Of a stretch of 42,737 bases of DNA, positions 16,950 to 25,527 are shown one piece after another (the stretch's first letter is position 1; every line of letters starts with the position of its first letter). A model generated the notes under the pieces. The model was given only the letters and a program-made list of their open reading frames with translations, made no database searches and was not told the origin of the DNA. Position numbers and translations under genes: made by a program. Source of the stretch: CANLBN01 sp034111645 (GTDB lineage Bacteria; Pseudomonadota; Gammaproteobacteria; Pseudomonadales; Cellvibrionaceae); NCBI GenBank assembly GCA_034111645.1, contig JAWUWW010000052.1, positions 1 through 42,737 on the forward strand. Direction: 5' to 3'.

Positions 16950-17163
16950 TTATAATTGGCAAAGAGCAGTGCGCTTCCTACCCCGTTCCAATCGCGCAAG
17001 CACATCATCTTCACTATTAGAATTATCTCGCCTCAACTCAAAAGCTTTCACATCAACATGCTTGCCAATCAATGCTAAAGCTTTTATTAGCCATTATCTG
17101 GCGAAGTTGAAGAGAATTAAGTGCAAGTGTAGAGAGGGGTTTGTTAGAATTAGATTCAGCCAC
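16950..17163 (-). pseudogene. Frameshifted remnant, probably a phage terminase small subunit
   Basis: A GTG at 17161–17163 has a ribosome site GGAG seven bases upstream and opens VAESNSNKPLSTLALNSL, which stops at 17053. A second minus-strand frame from 17093 to 16953 continues with WLIKALALIGKHVDVKAF and ends RLERGRKRTALCQL-stop. The KALxLIGKHxxVxAF pattern followed by a short Arg-rich C-terminus resembles the end of small terminase subunits of tailed phages. This assignment comes from motif memory only. The two parts are out of frame, so it is not functional as it stands. Confidence 0.35.
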
Positions 17164-17187
17164 AATGATACTCCAATATCGGCTGGC

Positions 17188-17226
17188 AAGCCTCGGTTAC
17201 GATGCAGCGACATCGAGGCTTTTTTT
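17188..17226 (+). terminator. Rho-independent terminator, plus strand
   Basis: AAGCCTCG at 17188–17195 pairs with CGAGGCTT at 17214–17221 around an 18-base loop that has its own small GATG/CATC pairing. It is followed on the plus strand by a T tract (17220–17226). No intact plus-strand gene lies directly upstream, so it terminates either a relic transcript or an unannotated RNA, or it shields mutS from readthrough. Confidence 0.6.
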
Positions 17227-17266
17227 AGTGTAGGTTTTTCACTTTGACAGTGAAAAACCTACACTA
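17226..17266. repeat. 18-bp perfect inverted repeat upstream of mutS
   Basis: Arms at 17226–17243 and 17249–17266 are perfectly complementary over 18 bp, with a 5-base loop TTGAC. It starts at the end of the terminator T tract and lies 104 bp before the mutS ATG. There is no T tract after the second arm. It could be a protein-binding site, an RNA stem in the mutS leader, or the scar of a mobile element. Confidence 0.7.
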
Positions 17267-17369
17267 ATATCTTTAATATTAGTTGATTTTGGTTATCGCA
17301 TGTTTATACCAGCTTCACTTCTAAGACTATTTAAACCCTTTTAAAACAACTAAAAAGTAGCTTTACTCA

Positions 17370-20069
17370 ATGAAATCAACGGAAAAAACACCAGAACACA
17401 CACCGATGATGCAGCAGTATCTTCGCATTAAGGCAGAGCATGCTAATGAGCTAGTGTTTTATCGTATGGGCGATTTTTATGAGTTATTTTTTGATGATGC
17501 TAAGGCTGTATCCGAGCTGTTAGATATTACCTTAACAGCGCGAGGCAAGTCTGGTGGCGAGCCTATTCCTATGGCCGGGGTGCCTTACCATGCGGTAGAG
17601 GGTTATTTAGCTAAGTTAGTGCAATTAGGTAAATCTATCGCTATTTGCGAGCAAATAGGCGACCCCGCCACTAGTAAAGGGCCCGTCGAGCGCAAGGTGA
17701 TGCGGGTGTTGACTCCGGGCACGGTAACTGACGAGGCGTTAATGCACGCTAGGCGCGATAATTTACTGGTTGCGGTTAATTATGCGGCGCAAAAAGATTG
17801 CTACGGAATTGCCAGCCTGGATGTGGGCAGTGGACGCTTTTACATAATTGAAGTCACCGGCGAGGATGCTCTTATCGCCGAATTACAGCGCCTGAATCCT
17901 GCTGAGCTTTTGCTAACACAAGCGCTTGAGAACCAACAATTTGCAGAACTCTGCAAAAGTGTAAGATTTAGAGCACCTTGGGAGTTTGAACTCGATACTG
18001 CGCAGCGCCTACTGTGCGAACAATTTGCCACCAAAAGCCTACAAGCTTTCGACTGCCAGCATTTAGCGACAGCTTTAGGCGCTGCAGGCTGTGTTTTGGC
18101 CTACGTGCAAGAGACACAACGCACGGCACTGCCGCATATTAATCGTATTCAGGGCGAGGATCGTGATGAGGCCGTCACCATGGATGCAGCCACTCGTCGC
18201 AATTTAGAAATAGATATAAACCTAACGGGAGGCGAGGCCAACACTTTATTTGCGCTTTTTAATACTGCCGCTACTTGTATGGGTAGTCGCTTGTTATGCC
18301 GCTGGCTAAACAGACCGTTACGTCAAAAAAACATCCTAGAGCAACGCCAACTTGCCATTAGCACGCTGTTACAAGATTATCGTTTTGAGACCGTTAAAGC
18401 GCCTTTAAAAGTGATTGGTGACCTAGAGCGTATATTGGGTCGTGTCGCCCTCCGCTCTGCTCGCCCAAGAGATCTATCGCGTCTTTGCCTATCTTTGGCT
18501 GTATATCCTCAAATACAAAGTTTATTGACTAGTTTTTCAACCGAGCTCAACACATCGATAAGACTCGACCAACTCGCTAGCGATATTAGTACTTTTCCCG
18601 AGCTCGTCGCATTGCTCGATCGAGCCATTACAGAAAATCCACCGGTAGTGATTCGCGATGGCGGCGTTATTGCCACGGGTTACGATACCGAGCTTGATGA
18701 GCTCAGAGCCTTGAGCACGAACGCGGGTCAGTTTTTAATTGATTTAGAGACTCGCGAAAAACAACGCACGGGCATTAGCACGCTTAAAGTCGGCTATAAC
18801 CGCGTTCATGGCTACTATATTGAGATAAGTCGTGCGCAATCTGCTAAAGCACCCATTGATTATATTCGTCGCCAAACGTTAAAAAATGCCGAGCGCTTTA
18901 TCACGCCAGAATTGAAAACCTTTGAAGATAAAGCGCTTTCAGCTAAAAGCCGCGCCCTCACTCGCGAAAAAGCACTTTATGAAGAGCTCGTTGAAGAGGT
19001 CAATTTACACTTAGTGACACTGCAAACATCGGCTAATGGTATTTCTGAACTCGATGTACTCAATACCTTAGCCGAGCGCGCCGATGCTCTTAACCTTTGC
19101 TGCCCACAGTTAAGTGATGCACGCGGCATTTCGATCACGGCAGGCCGTCATCCTGTGGTTGAACAGGTATTGCAAAAAAACTTACGCCACACCTCGCCCT
19201 TTGTACCTAACGATGTTGAGCTTGGCGAGAGTCACAGCGACCAAAACCCGCGTAATATGCTTATTATTACCGGCCCCAACATGGGTGGTAAATCGACGTA
19301 TATGCGCCAAACAGCATTAATTACACTACTGGCACATACAGGTAGTTTTGTGCCTGCACAAGCGGCCAATATTGGTATTGTCGATCGAATTTTTACGCGT
19401 ATCGGCTCCTCTGATGATCTTGCCGGTGGGCGCTCAACGTTTATGGTAGAGATGACTGAGACGGCCAATATTTTGCAAAATGCAACTGAGCGCAGTTTAG
19501 TATTAATGGATGAAATTGGTCGCGGCACAAGTACTTTTGATGGACTGTCTCTGGCCTGGGCATGTGCTGAATACTTGGCAATCAAAATAAAAGCGCTGTG
19601 TTTATTTGCCACCCATTATTTTGAAATCACAAGCCTGCCAGCACAGTGCATGGGCGTACATAATATGCATTTATCAGCTACAGAACATAACGATAGTATT
19701 GTATTTTTGTATCATATTGAAGAGGGCCCGGCGAGCCAAAGCTACGGTTTACAGGTAGCGAAATTAGCGGGTATTCCGCATTCAGTTATCGATACAGCAA
19801 GTCATCAGCTGCATTTATTAGAAAGTGGAAAACATCCACATAGTACGCATCACATAACTAATGAAAAGACTAACAAATCATCAAACACGATTGCATCAAC
19901 AATATTATTACGCACAAAATATGTAGGGGAATCTCAACCACAACAAAGTGAATTATTTGTAAACTCTAGCAATCCTGCCATAGAGGCCTTAGATAAAATC
20001 GATGCCGATGATTTAACGCCTAAACAGGCATTAGAGCTAATTTATCATCTTAAAGAATTAACAAAATAA
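17370..20069 (+). CDS. mutS: DNA mismatch repair protein MutS
   Basis: MutS recognises mismatches and small loops and starts methyl-directed repair with MutL. The mismatch-reading motif is Phe36-Tyr37-Glu38 in YRMGDFYELFF, the same positions as in E. coli. Walker A is GPNMGGKS at residues 635–642, the Walker B region reads LVLMDEIGRGTSTFDG, and the switch histidine follows in CLFATHYFE. The C-terminus ends with the helical tetramerisation region ALDKIDADDLTPKQALELIY. Length is 899 residues against about 855 in E. coli. fdxA follows on the same strand after 179 bp. Confidence 0.98.
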   Translation: MKSTEKTPEHTPMMQQYLRIKAEHANELVFYRMGDFYELFFDDAKAVSELLDITLTARGKSGGEPIPMAGVPYHAVEGYLAKLVQLGKSIAICEQIGDPATSKGPVERKVMRVLTPGTVTDEALMHARRDNLLVAVNYAAQKDCYGIASLDVGSGRFYIIEVTGEDALIAELQRLNPAELLLTQALENQQFAELCKSVRFRAPWEFELDTAQRLLCEQFATKSLQAFDCQHLATALGAAGCVLAYVQETQRTALPHINRIQGEDRDEAVTMDAATRRNLEIDINLTGGEANTLFALFNTAATCMGSRLLCRWLNRPLRQKNILEQRQLAISTLLQDYRFETVKAPLKVIGDLERILGRVALRSARPRDLSRLCLSLAVYPQIQSLLTSFSTELNTSIRLDQLASDISTFPELVALLDRAITENPPVVIRDGGVIATGYDTELDELRALSTNAGQFLIDLETREKQRTGISTLKVGYNRVHGYYIEISRAQSAKAPIDYIRRQTLKNAERFITPELKTFEDKALSAKSRALTREKALYEELVEEVNLHLVTLQTSANGISELDVLNTLAERADALNLCCPQLSDARGISITAGRHPVVEQVLQKNLRHTSPFVPNDVELGESHSDQNPRNMLIITGPNMGGKSTYMRQTALITLLAHTGSFVPAQAANIGIVDRIFTRIGSSDDLAGGRSTFMVEMTETANILQNATERSLVLMDEIGRGTSTFDGLSLAWACAEYLAIKIKALCLFATHYFEITSLPAQCMGVHNMHLSATEHNDSIVFLYHIEEGPASQSYGLQVAKLAGIPHSVIDTASHQLHLLESGKHPHSTHHITNEKTNKSSNTIASTILLRTKYVGESQPQQSELFVNSSNPAIEALDKIDADDLTPKQALELIYHLKELTK

Positions 20070-20248
20070 ACTTTTTTAACTATTATTTTATTGATTATGT
20101 TTATACCTCAATCAAAAAACTGTTAGAATGCGCGCGCATAAATCAAAGCTATAGTATCTTTTAAGGACTACTTATTCTTTGTAGCTTTAAGCTTATAAGA
20201 ATTAGTTATTCATAATCCAAAACCTTAGATCAAAGGAGCTGTGACACA

Positions 20249-20572
20249 ATGACATTTGTAGTTGGCGAAAATTGTATTAAATGTAAACATACCGATTGCG
20301 TAGAAGTATGTCCTGTCGATTGTTTTTATGAAGGCCCTAACTTTCTTGTGATTCATCCTGATGAATGCATTGACTGCGCTTTATGCGAGCCAGAATGTCC
20401 TGTCGACGCTATCTTTTCTGAAGATGAATTACCCGAAGGCCAAGAGTCCTTTTTAGAGCTTAACGCAGAACTTGCGGAAGTTTGGCCAAATATTACTGAA
20501 AAAATTGAAGCCCTTGAAGATGCAGAAGAATGGGATGGCGTTGAAGGCAAACTAGCGCATTTGAAACGCTAA
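20249..20572 (+). CDS. fdxA: Seven-iron ferredoxin (3Fe-4S/4Fe-4S)
   Basis: This 107-residue protein is a low-potential electron carrier of the Azotobacter ferredoxin I type. Cysteines at residues 9, 12, 17, 21, 25, 40, 43, 46 and 50 match the nine-cysteine pattern of that protein with a one-residue offset. By that homology Cys9, Cys17 and Cys50 hold the 3Fe-4S cluster and Cys21, Cys40, Cys43 and Cys46 the 4Fe-4S cluster. The acidic C-terminal half is typical. A strong AAAGGAG ribosome site precedes the ATG. mutS–fdxA–rpoS is the standard order in pseudomonad-like bacteria. Confidence 0.95.
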   Translation: MTFVVGENCIKCKHTDCVEVCPVDCFYEGPNFLVIHPDECIDCALCEPECPVDAIFSEDELPEGQESFLELNAELAEVWPNITEKIEALEDAEEWDGVEGKLAHLKR

Positions 20573-20582
20573 AAATATTTAA

Positions 20583-20637
20583 ATTAATTACCCATAAAAA
20601 AGCCTTGTTTAACAAGGCTTTTTTATGGGTAATTAAT
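20583..20637. terminator. Bidirectional terminator between fdxA and rpoS
   Basis: A perfect 27-bp inverted repeat (20583–20609 with 20611–20637) surrounds one central base. The GC-rich heart, AAGCCTTGTT and its complement, is bounded by A6 and T6 tracts, so it forms a rho-independent terminator in both directions. fdxA ends 10 bp to the left and the convergent rpoS ends 150 bp to the right. The rest of the gap to rpoS is very AT-rich with no further signal seen. Confidence 0.92.
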
Positions 20638-20787
20638 ATTTTAAAATACTACTGATATCATTCTTAAATAGTTTAGGCTTATCTTAAAATATTTCAAACA
20701 ATTTAAGAAAGTTATAAGAAAGTTTTTACAAATTAACGTTAATTAAACGTAACTAACATATCAACTAAAATTTATAACTTTATCAAA

Positions 20788-21792
20788 CTACATAGCGCTA
20801 AACAAACTTTCACTATCCAACCCTTCTGCTCGCATAATGTCACGCAAACGCTTTAAGGCTTCAACTTGTATTTGTCTTACGCGCTCACGCGTTAAGCCAA
20901 TTTCATGACCGACTTGTTCAAGTGTACTGATTTCATGACCACGAAGTCCAAAGCGTCGGCAAAGTACTTCGCGTTGCTTTTCAGTTAACTCTGTTAACCA
21001 TTCATCAATGCTATTATTCAAATCACTATTTTGTAAAAGCACCATTGGATCTGATGCTTGTTGATCGGGGATAGTATCAGCAAGAGTTTTATCGCCGTTC
21101 AAACCTATTGTTGCATCGATCGAATTTATGCGCTCATTTAAGCCAAGCATTTTTTCAACGTCAGCAGTTGGCTTTTCAAGTAGATTAGCAATTTCTTCTG
21201 AAGATGGTTCATGATCTAATTTTTGTGAAAGCTCGCGCGCCGCACGCAAATAGACATTTAATTCTTTAACGACATGAATAGGTAGGCGGATAGTACGCGT
21301 TTGATTCATAATCGCGCGTTCAATCGTCTGGCGGATCCACCAAGTAGCGTAGGTAGAAAATCTGAAACCACGCTCTGGATCAAATTTTTCAACGGCGCGA
21401 ATAAGACCGAGATTACCCTCTTCGATTAAATCTAATAACGCTAAACCACGATTAACATAGCGACGTGAAATCTTTACCACTAAACGAAGATTGCTTTCAA
21501 TCATGCGTTTTCGGGCTGCTTCTTCGCCCTTCAGAGCTTTACGTGAAAAATAAACCTCTTCTTCTGCACTTAACAATGGAGAGAAACCAATCTCTTTCAA
21601 GTAAAGCTGGGTTGCATCTAATGTTTTTTGCACTTTGACAGAATCAGCAACTTTCGCCTTACCTTTACTCACCTTAGCTTTAGCTATTGGCTTTTTAGTT
21701 TTTGTAATAACGTCCATATCCATTAATGCGATATGATCATCATACTCATTTGAGTTTACTTTAAGGGTCTGTTGAGCTGTCATCGTCTTCAT
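20788..21792 (-). CDS. rpoS: RNA polymerase sigma factor RpoS (sigma 38)
   Basis: RpoS directs stationary-phase and general stress transcription. The 334-residue protein has a short region 1.1, then region 1.2 DATQLYLKEIGFSPLLSAEEE, region 2 ESNLRLVVKISRRYVNRGLALLD with the −10-reading YATWWIRQTIERAI, region 3, and region 4 TEKQREVLCRRFGLRGHE with the helix-turn-helix TLEQVGHEIGLTRERVRQIQ. It contains the Lys-rich segment ITKTKKPIAKAKVSKGKAK near the N-terminus, longer than in E. coli. It follows nlpD, inside which rpoS promoters usually lie. Confidence 0.97.
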   Translation of the reverse strand: MKTMTAQQTLKVNSNEYDDHIALMDMDVITKTKKPIAKAKVSKGKAKVADSVKVQKTLDATQLYLKEIGFSPLLSAEEEVYFSRKALKGEEAARKRMIESNLRLVVKISRRYVNRGLALLDLIEEGNLGLIRAVEKFDPERGFRFSTYATWWIRQTIERAIMNQTRTIRLPIHVVKELNVYLRAARELSQKLDHEPSSEEIANLLEKPTADVEKMLGLNERINSIDATIGLNGDKTLADTIPDQQASDPMVLLQNSDLNNSIDEWLTELTEKQREVLCRRFGLRGHEISTLEQVGHEIGLTRERVRQIQVEALKRLRDIMRAEGLDSESLFSAM

Positions 21793-21988
21793 CTCTATGA
21801 TTAGGTTAGCGTTTATTCAGTAAGTAGTTTGGTAACAACGTTTGCTGGAAATACTTATTCAAGTACTGCTTAACTCTTTTTCTAAATCTTTTCTACAGCT
21901 TATCTTCAATTCAAATTCTTAAATTTTGTCAATGCCTTCATTTTGGTTATCGGTCAACTTCTCAAACAGTTTAGCTTTTTCTTTAAAA

Positions 21989-22900
21989 TCATTTTTTTGG
22001 TAACAATGTTAAAGGATCTATTGGCTTACCATCTCGCCGAATTTGAAAGTGCAATCTCGGCGTTGCTTTTGTACCTATTCCTGTCGAACCAATATCCGCT
22101 ATGCGTTGACCAACTTTAACAAAGTCGCCCTCACTAACCTTTAATTGGTTATTATGAGCATAGGCACTTAAGTAAATATCGTTGTGCTTAATAATGATTA
22201 ATTTACCGTAACCGCGTAAACCACTTCCAGCGTACACAACCTTGCCAGAGGCAGCTGCAATAACAGATTCCCCTTTTTCTCCGCTGATATCAATACCCCT
22301 TCGCAAACCTTTTTGCTTACTGAAGTTAGTGGTCACTATCCCATTTGCTGGCCAACGCCAAGATACAGGGCCAACATTGTTAGTGAGAGAAGTTGATACT
22401 GTTAACGTTTTTGATTTTTTTTCTGAACGAGAACTGGCTATTTCTTTCTTCGCAGCTATAGTCTTAGGCTCTTGTGTTTTTTGCTGTGCTTTGGGCTCTT
22501 GTCTAACAGGTGCTCGCGAATGCGAAGGGCCTCTAACACTAGCTTGTGAGCGATTTGTAGTTGGGTTTGGCTGCGCTTTAGGGCTAGCTTTATCACTAAG
22601 AAAAATTGATTGTCCTGGAAATATTTGGTAATCAGAACTAATTCCATTTGCTCTAGCAAGATTTTTATAATCAAGGTCATAGCGCCACGCTATAGAGTAT
22701 AGAGTCTCACCAGACGCCACTACATGTTGTGATGATTTAAAAGAAGGCGGCGGTATTCTACTAGATACAGGTGCTTGCCGTGATGGAGAGGCACAAGAGA
22801 ATAAAAACAAGGAAGTGATCAGAATAACAAACACTCTAAAGCGCACACTATATAGATAACTACAAAGATCACTTTGAAATATATTATTTTTAGTGATCAT
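21989..22900 (-). CDS. nlpD: Lipoprotein NlpD (LysM and degenerate LytM domains)
   Basis: NlpD is an outer-membrane lipoprotein that activates the cell-division amidase AmiC. A signal sequence ends in lipobox LFSC with the lipidated Cys36. A LysM peptidoglycan-binding domain spans about residues 59–103. A linker rich in Pro, Gln, Lys and Ser follows, then a C-terminal M23/LytM domain from about residue 185. The metal ligands are incomplete: the first-motif His is Arg in LRRGIDISG, which is what makes NlpD an activator and not an enzyme. The N-terminus before the hydrophobic stretch is long, so a later start is possible. Confidence 0.93.
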   Translation of the reverse strand: MITKNNIFQSDLCSYLYSVRFRVFVILITSLFLFSCASPSRQAPVSSRIPPPSFKSSQHVVASGETLYSIAWRYDLDYKNLARANGISSDYQIFPGQSIFLSDKASPKAQPNPTTNRSQASVRGPSHSRAPVRQEPKAQQKTQEPKTIAAKKEIASSRSEKKSKTLTVSTSLTNNVGPVSWRWPANGIVTTNFSKQKGLRRGIDISGEKGESVIAAASGKVVYAGSGLRGYGKLIIIKHNDIYLSAYAHNNQLKVSEGDFVKVGQRIADIGSTGIGTKATPRLHFQIRRDGKPIDPLTLLPKK

Positions 22901-23036
22901 ATTTTAACCACTCATATAACTTTTAGTTATTGATCGTACGGATTTAGACCATAAAACTCTAAAATGTTTATAAGAAAAACCTAAAATTCTCATCCTTTAA
23001 TGCTTTTATCCGACATGAGTCATTTAAATGACTCTT

Positions 23037-23999
23037 TTAATCTTTAGTTTTCGTGGCATTCTCTAGTAGTAAAATTAACACTATGCCGCTCAATAAACAA
23101 ACAATTGCCAATCCTAAAAAGGCGGGTTGAGCTGTTATCTCGGTATATTGGGTGGGTGATATATTAGCTTGAACTAACGGAATAATCTCACCATGTCGAT
23201 TAATAGTGGTCTCTAATACTTGCTTCCAAGGCCACAATAGATTCAAAGACCCTATTAAAAATCCCGTTAATGTCGCAAAAACAACTGATCCATAATGTTT
23301 GAGTAATGCACTTAATAAATGGCTAAAAGCTAGCAAACCCAATACACAGCCAACAGCAAAGCTAAGTAACAGCAGAATATTAAGCTCTTCAATAGCTTGT
23401 ATGACTACTTTGTACATACCCATTAATAATAAAATAAAGCTACCGGAGATGCCCGGCAATATCATTGCACAAATAGCGATGCTACCCGCAATTAATACCA
23501 TCCACCATTCGGATGGCAGCTCAACCGGCCTTACTATTGTGATAACAACCGCTATAAAGGTACCGACAACAATTGCAATAAGCTCTTTTAGATGCCATTT
23601 GCGAATTTGACTGACTAAATAAATTATCGAGGCCACAACTAAGCCAAAAAAGAATGACCATATCAAAATGGGGTAGCGCTCTAAACCAATACTCACAATT
23701 TTGGCAAAAGTAAGGATACTAAAAAGAATACCCAAAAAGAGTGTCAGTAAAAATTTACCATCAATAGCTTCCCAAAAAGCCACCGGCCCTTGCTTGAATA
23801 AAATTATACCTGATTTGGGAGTTAATGATTTTAATGCATTTAGAAGTCGACCATAAATACCGGTAATAAAAGCAATAGTTCCTCCAGAAACACCAGGTAC
23901 CAAATCAGCGGCGCCCATGGCAATTCCTCTTGCAAAAATTCCTAGCAACTCGCGCCTAGCTGCTGATTTTGCTCTAGAGGATTTGAACATATCAGACAT
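23037..23999 (-). CDS. popT: DUF368 membrane protein, probable polyprenyl-phosphate translocase
   Basis: The 320-residue protein has eight or more hydrophobic segments and the DUF368 signature GAADLVPGVSGGTIAFITGIYGRLL near residue 31, repeated in shorter form as MILPGISGSFILLLMGMY. DUF368 proteins have been shown in other bacteria (PopT) to return undecaprenyl phosphate across the inner membrane for reuse in wall and surface-polymer synthesis. The function here is inferred from the family. Its ATG overlaps the pcm stop (TAATG), so the two are translationally coupled. nlpD follows after 136 bp. Confidence 0.85.
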   Translation of the reverse strand: MSDMFKSSRAKSAARRELLGIFARGIAMGAADLVPGVSGGTIAFITGIYGRLLNALKSLTPKSGIILFKQGPVAFWEAIDGKFLLTLFLGILFSILTFAKIVSIGLERYPILIWSFFFGLVVASIIYLVSQIRKWHLKELIAIVVGTFIAVVITIVRPVELPSEWWMVLIAGSIAICAMILPGISGSFILLLMGMYKVVIQAIEELNILLLLSFAVGCVLGLLAFSHLLSALLKHYGSVVFATLTGFLIGSLNLLWPWKQVLETTINRHGEIIPLVQANISPTQYTEITAQPAFLGLAIVCLLSGIVLILLLENATKTKD

Positions 24000-24640
24000 T
24001 AACGCACAACCCCAGACAGCAGTGGCACAAACCTAACCGGTTCGATATTGGTTTCTTCAAAATTATCACTGTCACCAATACGCACAACTTTAATCAATGA
24101 TTGTTCGACATCACCAACAGGAATAATTAATACGCCATCAGGGGCTAACTGTTGTTTCAGTTCATCGGGGATTGAGCTTGGTGCAGCTGCACTTAAAATA
24201 GCATTATAAGGGCCCTTTGACGGCCAGCCGAAGGTTTGACCGGCTAAGGTTAATTGAACATTGAAAATTGATAGCTGACGCAGACGTTGTCTTGCTTTTT
24301 CTTGTAAGGGTCGAATACGCTCGACACTGAAAAGTGATTTAACAAAAGGCGCCAATATACAGGTTTGATAACCAGATCCAGTTCCTATCTCGAGCACTCG
24401 ATCCAGCTTTGCACCTGACATAAGTAATATTTCTGTCATCCGTGCGACAATATAAGGCCGCGAGAGCGTTTGACCATAACCAATGGGTAAGGCGGTATCC
24501 TCGTAAGCTCTATGAGAGAGCGCTTCATCTAGAAACAAATGGCGCGGTGTTTTGCGCATTCTCTCTAACACCTGAACATTCACGATACCTTGGTCAATTA
24601 AGCGCTGTATCATGCGCTCGCGAGTACGCTCTGAAGTCAT
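23999..24640 (-). CDS. pcm: Protein-L-isoaspartate O-methyltransferase
   Basis: Pcm methylates isoaspartyl residues in damaged proteins for repair. The core has RTPRHLFLDEALSHRAYEDTALPIGYGQTLSRPYIVARM, then the SAM-binding motif VLEIGTGSGYQTCIL. The frame is open to 24709 but the first codon there is TTG with no ribosome site. The ATG at 24640 has AAGG seven bases upstream and gives 213 residues, close to the 208 of E. coli. It is coupled to the DUF368 gene by a one-base overlap. The usual upstream surE is missing. Confidence 0.93.
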   Translation of the reverse strand: MTSERTRERMIQRLIDQGIVNVQVLERMRKTPRHLFLDEALSHRAYEDTALPIGYGQTLSRPYIVARMTEILLMSGAKLDRVLEIGTGSGYQTCILAPFVKSLFSVERIRPLQEKARQRLRQLSIFNVQLTLAGQTFGWPSKGPYNAILSAAAPSSIPDELKQQLAPDGVLIIPVGDVEQSLIKVVRIGDSDNFEETNIEPVRFVPLLSGVVR

Positions 24641-24808
24641 ACCCACGCCTTGAAGCAATATATTAGACAACAACAATACCTTTCTTCTATTTGATTTTCT
24701 GTTTATCAAGCTTTATAAGGGACTTTCTTTTAAGATGATTGCACTCAAGAGAATTTCTTTTAATAAAGCTTCTTAGTGAGAATATGTTAAAACTCTTTGT
24801 TTTAAGCT

Positions 24809-24856
24809 AGCTATTAATAAAAATCTTTGCATGAACAAAGGTTTTTATTGATAGCT
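24809..24856. repeat. Strong AT-rich hairpin in the pcm–ispF gap
   Basis: A 21-base arm at 24809–24829 pairs with 24836–24856 with two mismatches that become G-U pairs in plus-strand RNA, around a 6-base loop. No T tract follows either arm clearly. It lies in the 297–366-bp gap where truD and surE are found in related genomes. The rest of the gap shows no gene. Confidence 0.6.
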
Positions 24857-25006
24857 TTAAAAGCATGGGCCAAAGTGAGCCAAGCGGTCTATGGGTATAA
24901 CTATAAAAAACCCATTAAATATTGTTATGCAGCCCAACTTTTATGAATGAAACCTATAAAGCAAAATTCATGCAAATGTAAGTTTTATACAATTATTTTA
25001 TCAACT

Positions 25007-25501
25007 CTATTTTATCGACTCTACTAGGACTACCGCATATGCTGCGATGCCCTCTTTACGACCGACAAAACCTAAATGCTCAGTTGTGGTTGCTTTAACG
25101 TTAATAACATCAACCCCAACCTGTAAATCATCTGCTATATGATGACACATCTTACTTATATAAGGGCTCATTTTAGGCGCTTGTGCCACAATCGTCATAT
25201 CAGCATTAACAATTTTGAACTCTAGACTTTGCACTTTTGCATAGACCAAGCGCAACAATGCTCGACTATCTGCATTTTTATAACGTGCATCGGTATCGGG
25301 AAAGTGATTACCGATATCGCCTAAAGCTAAGGCTCCCAACAGAGCATCACACAGGGCATGCAATAAAACATCCCCATCTGAGTGCGCGATTAAACCCTGT
25401 GAATATGGGATTATTACCCCACCAATCACTATTTTATCAATGCCTTGACTGCCATCATCAAAAGCATGCACGTCATAACCATTGCCAATTCGTAAACTCA
25501 T
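25007..25501 (-). CDS. ispF: 2-C-methyl-D-erythritol 2,4-cyclodiphosphate synthase
   Basis: IspF makes the cyclic diphosphate of the MEP isoprenoid pathway. The 164-residue protein has the metal-binding Asp and His in NGYDVHAF, the third metal His in AHSDGDVLLHAL, the substrate loop GDIGNHFPDTD, and the C-terminal ATTTEHLGFVGRKEGIAAYA. It lies 26 bp after ispD, the preceding-but-one enzyme of the same pathway, so the two are probably co-transcribed with ftsB. Confidence 0.97.
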   Translation of the reverse strand: MSLRIGNGYDVHAFDDGSQGIDKIVIGGVIIPYSQGLIAHSDGDVLLHALCDALLGALALGDIGNHFPDTDARYKNADSRALLRLVYAKVQSLEFKIVNADMTIVAQAPKMSPYISKMCHHIADDLQVGVDVINVKATTTEHLGFVGRKEGIAAYAVVLVESIK

Positions 25502-25527
25502 TTTATTCTGCTTTTGTCAGCCAACAT

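Noticed and set aside
16912..17247. 111-codon plus-strand frame upstream of mutS
   Set aside because: It runs through the terminator stem and its T tract, has a Ser/Arg-rich unlikely composition, and lies opposite a minus-strand relic with a ribosome site.
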